From Fischerella sp. JS2 (GTDB taxonomy: Bacteria; Cyanobacteriota; Cyanobacteriia; Cyanobacteriales; Nostocaceae), in assembly GCF_032393985.1 (NCBI RefSeq), contig NZ_CP135918.1, forward strand, positions 2,108,001 to 2,172,000: 64,000 nucleotides of DNA, read 5' to 3'. Positions within the stretch are counted from its first letter, which is position 1. Each line of letters opens with the position of its first letter. Below are positions 8,854 to 19,600 of this stretch, in pieces. Below the pieces are notes generated by a model that saw only the letters and a program-made list of their open reading frames with translations, was not told the DNA's origin and made no database searches. Made by a program: the position numbers and the translations under genes.

Positions 8854-8975
8854 AGACCTGTTGCACAAATATTGTTTACCCCACCCTAACCATAAGCGTT
8901 CACGGGGAGGAAACCAAATCTTACCCTCGTTCACGGGGGGATTAAGGAGATTTTTAGGATTCATGCAAAAGGTCT
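8854..8975. mobile_element. MITE-like element, family A copy 1
   Basis: A 122-bp non-coding element with imperfect terminal inverted repeats AGACCTGTTGCACAAAT and (reverse complement of the right end) AGACCTTTTGCATGAAT. Its left end matches the reverse complement of the right end of the element at 19805-19922, including an adjacent block around ACCCCACC(C)TAACC. No transposase ORF is present, so it would be mobilised in trans. Confidence 0.7.
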
Positions 8976-9048
8976 ATCGACTGTATTACCTAATACTAAA
9001 GATACCTCGTACTGCAACTGAATCTCAGTACTGTTGAGAATTTTGGAT

Positions 9049-10494
9049 ATGTCTAGAAAAAAGCTTCAAAGTATTGTTAATTACGAAATTGTTTCCGAAA
9101 ATTATCTTAGGCGACGGCAACTCAAAGTTGGTGTTGGTTCCTTATTTTTATGGGGTTTAGGTGTAGGCGCTGTTATTTCAGGTGACTTCTATGGTTGGAA
9201 CTATGGTCTAATTGCAGGTGGTTTTTGGGGTTTGGCAATCGCCACTTTTTTGATGGCGATTATGTATATATGCATGGTTTATAGTCTGGCAGAATTATCA
9301 GTAGCACTACCTCATGCAGGTGGTTTTTACTCTTTTACTCGTAATGCCTTTGGCCCGTTTTGGGGTTATATTTGCGGTGTTGCTGTCACTATTGAGTATG
9401 TATTTGCGACTGCTGCAATAATCTACAGTATGAGCAATTACCTCAAGCCTTTGATTGACCACTTTTTCCCTCTACCAAGTTATTTGATTTGGCTAATTCT
9501 TTACGCTATTTTTGTAAGGATTTGTATCCAGGGTATGGAACTGAGTCTGTATGTAAGTTTTTGGCTAACTCTGGTAGCAATCATGGTCTTAGGTATATTT
9601 TATGTGAGTATGCTAGCAGCAGGTGTTTTCAAGCCAGAACTACTCTTTAATGTTCCTGCTGATCCAGGACAATCAGCAACATGGCTACCTAAAGGCTGGT
9701 TGGGTGTTTTTGCGGCAATTCCTTATGCTATCTGGTTCTACTTAGCAATCGAGGTATTGCCTGTAGCCAGTGAAGAAACCCAGGACGTACCCAAGAATAT
9801 GCCTACAGGGTTAATAACAGCAATGTTTACGCTGGTAGTCCTTTCAATTTTGACTCTAGTGCTAAACTCGGGGATTGGGGATGGTGCTGTTGCAATTGGT
9901 CAATCAAGTGTACCGTTGTCAGAAGGATTGGAGGCTTATTTTGGCAAGGGTGCGACCAATAACACAATTACAGCGATCGCCCTGTCTCTAGGTTTGGGAG
10001 TTAGCTTATTAACCCTGATCTATAGTTATGGGCGCATTCTCTTTGCTCTTTCCCGAACGGGCTACATACCGCGCTGGATTTCTGTCACCAAAAATAATAC
10101 CCCTTACCGAGCATTAATTTTAGGTACAGTTATAGGATTTGTTTGTGTAATTTTAGTTGATGCAGGAAGCGATGCTGTAGACGCAGTAATTTTGAATATG
10201 TCTGTTCTTGCAGCATTGATATCTTATATTCTGGTCATGCTCAGTTACATCAAGCTCAAGTTTAGTCGCGCTGAACTCAAAAGACCATACGAAAGTCCAT
10301 TGGGTATTCCAGGAGCACTTATTGGGACTACTCTGGCTATTTTTGCCTTAATAGCCTGTTTATCTGTACCTACTTACCAGGTTGGTATTTGGGGTGTTAT
10401 AACTGTCATAATTTTAGCAACTCTTTACTTTTTCTTTAGTAGAAATCGATTAGTGGCTCAGGCACCAGAAGAAGCAGCAGCTTTAAAAAAGTAA
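9049..10494 (+). CDS. APC-family amine transporter, ethanolamine-permease-like (copy 2)
   Basis: A 481-residue paralog of the transporter at 6064-7560, with the same opening (LWGLGVGAVISGDFYGWNYG), the same SLAELSVALPHAGGFYSFTR segment and the same kind of tail (RLVAQAPEEAAALKK). About 12 hydrophobic helices are visible. A TTG five codons upstream (9034) is possible, but the ATG at 9049 is preferred. It is separated from the first cluster by ~690 bp containing a MITE and a terminator-like hairpin, so it is probably transcribed independently. Two diverged copies so close together suggest an old tandem duplication with a change in substrate or regulation. Confidence 0.85.
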   Translation: MSRKKLQSIVNYEIVSENYLRRRQLKVGVGSLFLWGLGVGAVISGDFYGWNYGLIAGGFWGLAIATFLMAIMYICMVYSLAELSVALPHAGGFYSFTRNAFGPFWGYICGVAVTIEYVFATAAIIYSMSNYLKPLIDHFFPLPSYLIWLILYAIFVRICIQGMELSLYVSFWLTLVAIMVLGIFYVSMLAAGVFKPELLFNVPADPGQSATWLPKGWLGVFAAIPYAIWFYLAIEVLPVASEETQDVPKNMPTGLITAMFTLVVLSILTLVLNSGIGDGAVAIGQSSVPLSEGLEAYFGKGATNNTITAIALSLGLGVSLLTLIYSYGRILFALSRTGYIPRWISVTKNNTPYRALILGTVIGFVCVILVDAGSDAVDAVILNMSVLAALISYILVMLSYIKLKFSRAELKRPYESPLGIPGALIGTTLAIFALIACLSVPTYQVGIWGVITVIILATLYFFFSRNRLVAQAPEEAAALKK

Positions 10495-11450
10495 AAATTG
10501 GCGCCCATTGCTTCAGAGCGTAAACATGCTAAAAAATTCCTAGCTCGACTTTGTCTGTTTGGCGAAAACACGATACAAAAGTTAAAAGCTTTATCGGTAT
10601 GATTGGCTTTTTCTGTTTGGATGTCACCATCAGGAATCACAGAGTAAAACTTTTGCCAAATAAAAAACTTTATATTCTTTGATCGACATAAAGTCGAGCT
10701 TAGGAGATCAGTGAATTACTGAATATATAGTTGTATTGAATACACAGAATCATTTCTCTTATTCCTACCTAGAGAAATTGAAAATAATTTAGGCGATCGC
10801 CTTTTCAGTACCATTACAAAATTAATTACACATTCTCTATGCTGTACCTTGTTCCCTTGCCTCTACCTGGAACTTTAGTTTTGTCTAACTACTTATTAAA
10901 AGATTAGGCTTTTGGAAAAATGTATTAAATAATACTTTAAAACCCATAAAAATTAACACTAATATATAGCGTAAACTAACTAAACTGGGGCCAGAATCAT
11001 AAAAAACAGGAGCTAAAAAATATTACTGGGAATAGATTTAATTAAGTATATGTAACTAATGGTATAAAATTCATTGAGGAGATGATGCTTGAGTAGCAGC
11101 ACTGAAAAGAGTAAGTCTGGGTTTGTAATTTCAGCACTAATGTGACAGTTGCAATTACATAATATTTACTAAAGGGCAAATCGTTTAATCTAGTCTTCAC
11201 ATTTTTTTTGCTTTTTGCCGGAGAATGTTTGTTAATCTCAGTATAAGTAAGTAAAATAACTCTTACTTATAACTTGACGGTGATTTTATTACCAAAATAT
11301 CAACCTATTTACTTTAAATTTAGTTACAAACAGACTCGACTAAGTTTGTATTTTTTAATACAAAAAATTAAGTTTTATGCAATTTTATTGTCCAAAGCCT
11401 CTGATAAATATAGCTTAGACCCATCTAATTGAGCAACAAGTAGAATCAAA
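10495..11450. other. Intergenic region with a small inverted-repeat-bounded segment
   Basis: About 950 bp without a supported gene. At 10541-10552 TAGCTCGACTTT is matched in inverted orientation by 10690-10701, bounding ~160 bp; a second imperfect pair (GTTTGGCGAAAA and TTTTGCCAAAT) is nested inside. This could be a MITE or an IS remnant. The rest is AT-rich and probably carries the promoter of the PatA-type gene. Confidence 0.4.
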
Positions 11451-12527
11451 ATGAGTACAAGTCCTATAAGTAGCTACAGATTTTTTCAGAAACTACATCC
11501 CCTGTCTCTATTAGCACAATTAACTAGTAGACGTGCTACGGGCTGCTTACGAGTATATACTGACACAAATTCTTGGACAATTTATTTAGAAGAAGGAAAA
11601 CTGACCTACGCTTCCTCTGCCGATAAATTGTTTGAGCGGTTGGATCATCAATTGCGGCGTTTAAGCCAACAAATTCCGAATCTATTGAGTGCAAATCGTG
11701 TGCAAATGCGATTGATGTTTGACGCTAAGAACGACAATCAATCAATGCCATACGCAGATTATCAAGCTATTTGCTGGCTAGTAAATCAAGACTATATTAC
11801 TCCTCCGCAAGCAGCTATTTTGATAGATGAATTAGCCAAAGAAGTGCTGGAGTCATTCTTGACATTAAAACAAGGTAGCTATGAGTTTTATCGTGAAACT
11901 CCTTTAGATGAACTACCAAAGTTTTGTCGATTAGATTTACGATTATTAGTAGAACACTGTCAAAAGCAGTTACGAAATAAGCAAGAGCAATATTCAACAG
12001 TTAATACTGAAGAAAATTCCCAAACTTTGCTGAAAACACCATCTCAAAGGAGGGTGCAACCTCAAGCTCAACCTGAGCAACAAGTAACAAAAAACAATCA
12101 TAATTTTGAAACTTCAGATAGTATTCTGCATAGCCAGATTCCTTTACAACCAGCGAACAGGAGCTTATACACAGTAGCTTGTATTGATGATAGTCCAACA
12201 GTTTTAAATTCTATCAGGAATTTTTTGGATGAGAATACCTTTTCAGTTGTAATGATTAACGATCCGGTGAAAGCTTTAATGCAAATTCTCCGCAGCAAAC
12301 CTGATCTAATTTTACTAGATGTAGAAATGCCAAATCTAGACGGTTACGAACTATGTTCTTTGTTGCGTAGGCATTCAGCTTTTAAAAATACACCTATAAT
12401 CATGGTGACTGGCAGAACAGGATTTATAGACCGAGCCAAGGCAAAAATGGTAAGGTCATCAGGCTATTTAACTAAGCCATTTACACAATCAGATCTATTA
12501 AAAATGGTGTTTAAACATCTCGATTAA
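11451..12527 (+). CDS. PatA/PixG-type response regulator (PATAN + REC)
   Basis: A 358-residue cytoplasmic regulator. Residues ~10-170 form a PATAN/DUF4388-type domain (LAQLTSRRATGCLRVYT, WTIYLEEGKLTYASSA), residues ~170-235 are a Gln-rich linker, and ~240-358 form a receiver domain with acidic cluster DD in IDDSPTV, phospho-acceptor Asp290 in LLDVEMPNLDG and Lys in YLTKPFT. Proteins of this layout (PatA, PixG, HmpA) head cyanobacterial chemotaxis-like clusters for motility or heterocyst patterning. Here it is the first gene before CheY, CheW, MCP and CheA, all on the same strand, so type IV pilus motility/phototaxis control is the likely role. PatA-like pattern control is less likely given the neighbours. 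Confidence 0.9.
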   Translation: MSTSPISSYRFFQKLHPLSLLAQLTSRRATGCLRVYTDTNSWTIYLEEGKLTYASSADKLFERLDHQLRRLSQQIPNLLSANRVQMRLMFDAKNDNQSMPYADYQAICWLVNQDYITPPQAAILIDELAKEVLESFLTLKQGSYEFYRETPLDELPKFCRLDLRLLVEHCQKQLRNKQEQYSTVNTEENSQTLLKTPSQRRVQPQAQPEQQVTKNNHNFETSDSILHSQIPLQPANRSLYTVACIDDSPTVLNSIRNFLDENTFSVVMINDPVKALMQILRSKPDLILLDVEMPNLDGYELCSLLRRHSAFKNTPIIMVTGRTGFIDRAKAKMVRSSGYLTKPFTQSDLLKMVFKHLD

Positions 12528-12726
12528 CTGTATGTAATTGCAAAGAATGTAGTAAAAATTTGACTGAATAGTTCTCTAATGGTACAAGTCTCCATATCTG
12601 TGGAACCAATCTAAAATCAAGCCACGTGACGCCAGGTGCTTTACGCCTCTTAACACGTCCACCGCAGTGGCTCCAAAATCCAAAATCTAAAATCTAAAAT
12701 TGAAAGACTGTTTAGGAGATATAGGA

Positions 12727-13104
12727 GTGAGTCTAACTTTGCTTGGGACTATTTTAATAGTTGAAGATTCTCCCAGTGAATTGGAACTAATGAGCCACTA
12801 CCTCAGAGAAAGTGGCTACAACGTAATTAAGACAGCTGGTGCAAAAGAAGCTTTAGAACAAGCTATTTCACAACAACCAGATGTCATCGTCACAGATGTA
12901 GTAATGCCAGGAATGAGTGGATTTGAGTTGTGCCGTTCTCTCAAAAAAAATCCTGCTACTCAAAAAGTGCCAATTGTAATTTGCAGTTCCAAAAATCAAG
13001 AAATAGATAGATTGTGGGCAATGAGACAAGGTGCTGATGCTTATTTAACCAAACCTTACACCCGCGAACAGCTTTTGCGTGCAATTAAATCAGTGGCGAT
13101 TTGA
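12727..13104 (+). CDS. CheY-like response regulator
   Basis: A 125-residue single receiver domain. Phospho-acceptor Asp57 lies in VTDVVMPGMSG, the acidic pair is in LIVEDSPSE, and the conserved Lys is in AYLTKPYT. A TTG at 12700 would extend it by nine codons, but AGGAG at 12714-12718 lies 8 bases before the GTG at 12727, so that start is chosen. It is followed within 6 bp by the CheW gene. It has no output domain, so it should act by protein contact (PilG/PilH, PixH or HmpB type) on pilus motors. Confidence 0.9.
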   Translation: MSLTLLGTILIVEDSPSELELMSHYLRESGYNVIKTAGAKEALEQAISQQPDVIVTDVVMPGMSGFELCRSLKKNPATQKVPIVICSSKNQEIDRLWAMRQGADAYLTKPYTREQLLRAIKSVAI

Positions 13105-13109
13105 ATCAG

Positions 13110-13607
13110 ATGAATAATTCAAAAATTACACTGGCTGCAAAATCAATTGATCAGAACCAGGGAGACGGCTATCTCAGGTTTCAACTCAACAAACAAGCCC
13201 CAGCAGTTTTACCAATGAGGTACACACAAGAGGCAATTGTTGTACCTGTGGAAACCGTCACCTCTATGCCAAACATGCCCTCCTGCATACTTGGGTTGAT
13301 GAATTGGCGGAGTCACATAGTTTGGGTAGTTGATCTGCCAAGGATGTTCAATTTAGAATCTTTAGACCATAGATTCCGTCAGTTCAACATCATTATTATT
13401 CGGGTGGAATCACTGCTTCTCGGCTTAGTTGTACAAGAGATCAAAGGTACAACTAAATTTCTGCCCGATGAAATTCGCTCTCCTGTTGGACAAGTCGCCT
13501 CTAGTTTAGTTCCGTATCTGCGTGGGTGCGTTGTGCAACAGAAGGAAGTATTGCTGGTATTAGATGCACAGGCTATTGTCCAATCTTCTATTTTGCATGG
13601 TAACTAG
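13110..13607 (+). CDS. cheW: CheW-like adaptor
   Basis: A 165-residue CheW-domain protein that links the MCP to CheA at the membrane. Recognisable segments are YTQEAIVVPVETVTSMPNMP, the ILGLMNWRSHIVWVVDLPR core of the fold and VDEIKGT-like VVQEIKGTTKF. The ATG at 13110 is preferred over the overlapping TTG at 13101; it lies five bases after the CheY stop, indicating translational coupling. The next gene downstream is an MCP, 62 bp away. Confidence 0.9.
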   Translation: MNNSKITLAAKSIDQNQGDGYLRFQLNKQAPAVLPMRYTQEAIVVPVETVTSMPNMPSCILGLMNWRSHIVWVVDLPRMFNLESLDHRFRQFNIIIIRVESLLLGLVVQEIKGTTKFLPDEIRSPVGQVASSLVPYLRGCVVQQKEVLLVLDAQAIVQSSILHGN

Positions 13608-13669
13608 GGTGTATTACTACAAGACACTTTGTTTAGGGTTATTCTCCACCTATTCTGGGATACTATTTT

Positions 13670-16537
13670 ATGTTTAATAAAACGGACGCGGCTAGTAATA
13701 GTGATATTGAAAATCGAAAATCAATGCTTCCTCCTCAAAAACTTACGGATAGTGTAGTAAAGTTCCCTGATTTGCCCAATAACGATCAAACAGAGAAAAT
13801 ATCTCCCTTGAATCGTATCTTTGCTAGTTTTAAACGCTTGAGTTTGGGTACAAAAGCAACAGTACTGGCGATCGCTATTGGTACACTACCAGTATTGGGG
13901 ATCGGAGTACTAGCCTATCAAATTACCAAAAACTCTGTTCAAAACCAAATTTCCCGACTGCAACAATCTCAAGCCGAAGATTTGGCAGACAAAGTTAACC
14001 GTTTCATGGTTGAACGGTATGGCGATATTCAGTTCATATCTAATCTGCCAATACTGATAAATTCCCAAACAAGGGTCAACACTCCCTCTCCAGAAAAACA
14101 AGCAATACTAGATAAAATCATTGAGACTAGAATTGTAGATGGAAGCAAAATTTATGAAAACATTGCCATCTACGATTTAAACGGTAATTTGATTGTCAAA
14201 TCCCAAGGACAATCTGCTGCTAACGTCAAAGATCGCACTTTTTTTCAGACGGTACAACAAAGCGATCGCCCTTATATCAGTCAACCAGAAATATCACCAG
14301 CTACAAATAAGTTTAGTATTTATATTGCCGCACCTGTAAAAGAAAATGGCACAGGTAATACGATTGCTATAGCTGTAGCACGTACACCTGTGAAACTTCT
14401 AGAAGATTTGGCAAAAGATTATACAAAAGTTGTGGGAAGAACAAGAGTGATTGAGGAATATCTTTTCCTCGATAAATCTGGAAAAATTTTCATAACGACA
14501 GAACCGGAACACTTAAATAGCAACATTAAAACAGATTATCCTGCCGTATACCAAAAACTACAAAGCTCTAAAGAAAGTACTGTAATTGGATTAGATCCAG
14601 TTCATGGCGATCGCTGGCAGTTGTTAAGCTTCGTAGGTCTCAAACCATTAGCAGGTTTGCCAGATTTGAAATGGGACATACTGCTGGCAACCAATACATC
14701 AAATGCATTTGCATTTCAAAGAGAATTATTATTGACTTTCACCATTGGTACAGGACTAACAGTAATTATGGTCGCAGCGATCGCTGCTTGGATAGCCAAA
14801 CGAGCCACAGAACCAATTTTGGAAGCAACAGCAACAGTAGAAAAACTGGGACGGGGCGAACTCAACACCCGTCTGTATTTCCAAGGAGAAGACGAACTCG
14901 GAGTTTTAGTTGCCAACATTAACCAAATGGCAGCACAACTAGAAACTTCACTTAAAGAACAAGAGCAAGATGCAGAACGGGCGAAATTACTTGCAGATAT
15001 TACCTTGCGACTACGCAGAAGCCTTCAAGAAGACGACATTTACAAAACAACAGTTAGAGAAGTTCGGCAAGCACTGAAAACAGATAGGGTAATAGTTTAT
15101 AAATTTCATACCGATACATGGGATGGCGATGTCGTCGCCGAGGCAGTCAGTAGCAGTTTCCCGAAAATGTTAGGAGTGCAAATAGATGATCCTTGTTTTC
15201 GGGAACGTCATGTCAATGCTTACAAAGATGGGCGAGTACGGGCAATTACAAATATTTATCAAGACCCCAATCTCACTAACGCTGATTGCTACATCAAAAT
15301 GCTGGAAAGATTTGCAGTCCAAGCAAATTTGATCGCACCAATCGTTCATCAAGAAGAACTAGTGGCCTTATTGATTGCTCATCATTGCGACAGTCCACGG
15401 ATTTGGCAACAAACAGAAATTGATTTGTTTAAACAGATAGCAACTCAAGTCGGTTACGCACTAGAGCAAGCCAAGTTGCTACAAGAACTAGAAACAGCCA
15501 AGGTAATTGCCGAAAAATCTACCATAGATGAACGGCAACAAAAAGAAGCTCTACAAATGCAGCTGTTGGAACTACTCAGCAATGTCGAAGGTGCAGCTAG
15601 TGGCGACTTAACAGTACGTGCTGATGTGACTGCTGGTGAGATAGGTACTGTTGCTGACTTTTTCAACTCCATCGTTGAAAGCTTGCGGGATATCGTCACC
15701 CAAGTCAAAGTTGCTGCTAGCCAAGTAAACCAGGCAATTGGCACTAACTCCGGCGCCATTCACCAACTTGCAGAAGAAGCTTTGGCCCAGGCTGCTGAGA
15801 TTGACCACACCCTGAATGCAGTTGATCAAATGACAGCATCTATTCAAGCCGTAGCAGACAGCGCCCAGCAAGCTGCGATCGTTGCTCAAAATGCTTCAAC
15901 CACTGCTGCTAAAAGTGGTCAAGCAATGGATATGACAGTGCAAAATATTCTCCACCTCCGGGAAACCGTAGGCGAAACTGCCAAAAAAGTCAAGCGTTTA
16001 GGAGAATCTACACAACAGATTTCCCGCGTCGTGGCATTGATTAATCAGATTTCCATGCAAACCAACTTACTGGCAATCAACGCTGGTATTGAAGCAGCAA
16101 GAGCAGGTGAAGAAGGACAAGGATTTGCCGTCGTTGCTGAAGAAGTAGGAGAACTCGCAGCGCGATCAGCAGCCGCCACCAAAGAAATTGAACAAATCGT
16201 TGAGAACATCCAACGAGAAACTAGCGAAGTAGTGCAAGCGATGGAAATAGGAACTGCTCAGGTAGTGGAAGGCACGCGCATTGTTGAAGAAGCAAAAGGT
16301 AGTCTCAGTCAAATTTTGGAAGTGTCACGCCAAATTGACGGTCTAGTACAGTCAATTTCTACTACCACAGCTTCTGGAGTTGAAACATCACAAATAGTCA
16401 GCGAATTGATGAAACAAATCGCGATTATTTCCAAACGCACCAGTGACTCTTCCTTACAAGTCTCTGAATCTCTGCAACAGACTGTGAAGATTTCTCAAAA
16501 CTTACAAGAAACTGTGGGTACGTTCAAGGTCAATTAA
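13670..16537 (+). CDS. Methyl-accepting chemotaxis protein with GAF (PixJ/HmpD-type)
   Basis: A 955-residue membrane receptor: TM1 ~63-84, extracytoplasmic dCache-type sensor ~85-350, TM2 ~353-376, HAMP ~377-430, GAF ~455-595 and a C-terminal MCP signalling domain containing [29 protein letters not shown] around the hairpin tip. The GAF domain has DPCF (Cys509) and a cysteine at the canonical bilin position (Cys540 in [10 protein letters not shown], where typical cyanobacteriochromes have Cys-His). It might therefore bind a bilin like DXCF-type PixJ proteins, but Tyr replaces His and three residues are inserted before the cysteine. It sits in the CheY-CheW-MCP-CheA order typical of pix/hmp clusters. 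Confidence 0.9.
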   Translation: MFNKTDAASNSDIENRKSMLPPQKLTDSVVKFPDLPNNDQTEKISPLNRIFASFKRLSLGTKATVLAIAIGTLPVLGIGVLAYQITKNSVQNQISRLQQSQAEDLADKVNRFMVERYGDIQFISNLPILINSQTRVNTPSPEKQAILDKIIETRIVDGSKIYENIAIYDLNGNLIVKSQGQSAANVKDRTFFQTVQQSDRPYISQPEISPATNKFSIYIAAPVKENGTGNTIAIAVARTPVKLLEDLAKDYTKVVGRTRVIEEYLFLDKSGKIFITTEPEHLNSNIKTDYPAVYQKLQSSKESTVIGLDPVHGDRWQLLSFVGLKPLAGLPDLKWDILLATNTSNAFAFQRELLLTFTIGTGLTVIMVAAIAAWIAKRATEPILEATATVEKLGRGELNTRLYFQGEDELGVLVANINQMAAQLETSLKEQEQDAERAKLLADITLRLRRSLQEDDIYKTTVREVRQALKTDRVIVYKFHTDTWDGDVVAEAVSSSFPKMLGVQIDDPCFRERHVNAYKDGRVRAITNIYQDPNLTNADCYIKMLERFAVQANLIAPIVHQEELVALLIAHHCDSPRIWQQTEIDLFKQIATQVGYALEQAKLLQELETAKVIAEKSTIDERQQKEALQMQLLELLSNVEGAASGDLTVRADVTAGEIGTVADFFNSIVESLRDIVTQVKVAASQVNQAIGTNSGAIHQLAEEALAQAAEIDHTLNAVDQMTASIQAVADSAQQAAIVAQNASTTAAKSGQAMDMTVQNILHLRETVGETAKKVKRLGESTQQISRVVALINQISMQTNLLAINAGIEAARAGEEGQGFAVVAEEVGELAARSAAATKEIEQIVENIQRETSEVVQAMEIGTAQVVEGTRIVEEAKGSLSQILEVSRQIDGLVQSISTTTASGVETSQIVSELMKQIAIISKRTSDSSLQVSESLQQTVKISQNLQETVGTFKVN

Positions 16538-16657
16538 TTATTGGTCATTAGTCATTTGTCCTTGGTTGTTTGCCTGTGACAAATGACTAATGACAAATGA
16601 CTAATGACAAATGACTAATGATAAATGACTCTTGACTCTTGACCAAGGACAACAACT
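16538..16657. repeat. Heptamer tandem repeats (STRR)
   Basis: Multiple tandem 7-bp units of the TCATTAG/TCATTTG type and their complements (GACAAATGACTAATGACAAA), in both orientations, so the region can fold into a hairpin between the MCP and CheA genes. This is the short tandem repeat class common between genes of heterocystous cyanobacteria. Confidence 0.85.
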
Positions 16658-19600
16658 ATGTCACAGGACAAAGAATTAGAAATTCAGATGCAGTTTCTGG
16701 AGGAAGCAACAGATTATCTGAATACAGTGGAGGGAATATTATTAGAAATTGAGACAAATCACCGCATAGCTCCAGACAAAATCAATGCAGCCCTCCGCGC
16801 TGCCCATTCCATCAAAGGTGGTGCAGGTATGATGGGATTTCGCTCGCTTTCCGATCTAGCGCACCGTTTAGAAGATTCTTTTAAAGTATTAAAAACACGA
16901 AAAAATTCTTTAGAAATTGATACAGAACTACAAAGTTTATTATTATCTGGAGTTGATTGGCTGCGGCAGATAGTCGAATTGCACTCAGAAGGAAATACTG
17001 TAGACGAGCAGTGGTTAAGTACTTTTTGTTACCCAGTTTTTGACGAACTGCATCAGCTTTTGGGTGAACCGACTCCAGAGGACGCTACAACCATCCTCTC
17101 CCCGGAAGAGGATGGGCAAAATATTATACCCTTACTCTTTGAAACTGAGGTAGAAGGATGCTTACAACGCTTAGAATCTGTCTTGGCAGATCATCAACAA
17201 CCTTGTTTGAAAGAAGAAGTTGCCATTATGGCAGCAGAGTTAGGTGGCTTGGGCGAAATGCTCCAGCTAGAAGCTTTTACCCAGTTGTGTGAATCAATAG
17301 CTCACCAATTAGATACTGCACAACCAGACGAAATTGAAGAAATTGCTCGTGCCTCCTTAACAGCATGGCGGCGATCGCAAGCCTTAGTATTGACAAATCA
17401 ACTAGATAGCTTACCAACAGAACTTGATCTAGAACAAACTTTCATCCAACTATCAACCCAGCCATCTACAACACAAGAATTAACTTCAGAGTTTCAACAA
17501 ACAGCAAGCACAGCAGAAGATGATGAGATTCTGCAAGCAGAAATTACCGCAGAAACTTGGCTAGATGAAGAAATCATCGCCGCAGACTTTGAAGCCTTAG
17601 AAGCAGCCTTTGCTGACGAGGGCAACTCTGTTGGTGATGAGCTAGGTGAGCCTACTGGGGTAACTGCCAAAGAAATTCCGGTAACAGATTACAAATTTGT
17701 TGAACCCAAACGGGAAGCGATCGCTGCCAACAAAGACCGCGAAATTCAAGAAAATACTGTCCGAGTTCCTAGTAAACAGCTCGAGCAAATAAACGACTTA
17801 TTCGGAGAATTAATTATCCAACGCAACGGGCTAAACTTACAGCTAGAAAGACTACGTAAACTCATTCGCAATCTTAGCCAACGCGTTCAAAGTTTGGAAC
17901 GAGAAAATCAAGAACTCCGGACAGCCTATGACCGAATTGCGACTCAAGCTGTGATCTCAGCAGAAATATCATCTTTGCCATTGCTAGGGGGAAGTGGCGA
18001 GCAGCTTGCATTTGACTATGCTTACCAGACACAAGACATAGAAAGCAAGTTTGACGCTTTAGAAATGGATCGTTACAACGACTTAAACCTGCTGTCACAA
18101 GAAGTCATGGAAACAATCGTGCAGGTGCAAGAAGTCACTGCTGACATCCAACTCAGTGTGGACGACACAGATCAAATCGCTAGGAAGCTCAACAAAACCT
18201 CAAAACAGTTACAGAGAAAGCTCACTCAAGTCAGGATGCGCCCTCTATCCGATGTTGTTGATCGCTTTCCCCGAGCTTTGCGCGACTTATCCGTAGAGTT
18301 TGGCAAAAATGTTCAGTTAAAAATAGAAGGCGCTAGCACCCTAATTGAACGCAGTATCCTCGAGGCTTTAAATGAGCCATTAATGCACCTGATGCGAAAT
18401 GCTTTTGATCATGGCATCGAAGATGCTGCCACACGGCGCGCCTGTGGTAAACCAGAACAAGGCACAATCGAAATTAAAGCCACTCATCAAGGTAATCGCA
18501 CCATAATAACTATTAAAGATGATGGCCGCGGCATTTCCTTGGACAAAATTCGCGCCCGTGCCTTAGCTATGGGTTTAGATGCAGCTCTATTAGCCCAAGC
18601 CACCGATGAAGAACTACTTTCCCTGATATTTGAGCCAGGTTTCAGTACTAGCGAGCAAGTCACAACTTTATCTGGTCGCGGTGTAGGTATGGATGTAGTT
18701 CGCAGTAATCTTAAACATGTACGGGGCGATGTTAAGGTCGATACTGTACCTGGAGTGGGAACTACTTTTACTTTATTAGTGCCATTTACTCTTTCTGTAG
18801 CTCGTGTGTTGCTAGTGGAAAGCAACCGTATGCTATTGGCATTCCCCACAGATGCAGTCTCGGAAATATTCCTCCTGCAAAATGAGCATGTTTTCCCAAT
18901 GGCAGGTAGTGAAGTTATCAACTGGCAAGGAACCATGCTACCGTTGATTCGCCTCAGTCGCTACTTAGAATTTAATTGCTATCGCTATGACAACCCCAAC
19001 CTGGAAACACCTCCAGCAATTAATGCTGCTAGTGTATTAATTATCGAAGGTAACAATCAACCAATCGCTATCCAAATCGACCGTTGCTGGGGCGAACAAG
19101 AAGTCGCTATCCGCCGTGTCGAAGGAAATATTTCTCTACCTTCTGGCTTTAGCAACTGTACAATTCTTGGTGATGGTCGAGTTGTGGCATTAGTCAATGT
19201 CAACGAGTTACTGTATTGGATTGCTGCTAATGACCGTACACCTAGAACTAATCAACTATCATCAGCAAGGTTAAAAACTGTGTTCCTCGCACCATCTGAG
19301 GAAAAAACTCTAGACTCATCAAAAGACCAAAAAGGAACAATCTTAATTGTTGATGATTCTATTAATGTCCGGCGCTTTTTGGCCTTAACTTTGGAAAAAG
19401 GAGGATATTTAGTAGAACAAGCTAAAGACGGTCAAGATGCTTTAGAAAAATTGCAAAGTGGCTTAAAAGTTCAGGCTGTAATTTGTGATATTGAAATGCC
19501 ACGCATTGATGGATATGGATTTTTAGGTCGGGTCAAATCAAACAATGAATTTAAAAATATACCAGTTGCTATGCTCACCTCTCGTAGTAGCGACAAGCAT

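Larger units (their letters stand above)
8362..9048. other. Intergenic region with hairpin terminator and MITE
   Basis: No gene seen. It holds a terminator-like hairpin near 8640-8680 and a 122-bp inverted-repeat element at 8854-8975. The stretch 8520-8640 is rich in short T-runs and GGGG/CCCC pairs that could fold, but I do not recognise a known riboswitch or small RNA. Confidence 0.45.

Noticed and set aside
12590-12700. Possible small RNA with complementary GCCAC/GTGGC ends before the CheY gene
   Set aside because: Ends pair only over a few bases and the region contains CCAAAATCTAAAATC-type repeats; nothing beyond a repeat can be supported.
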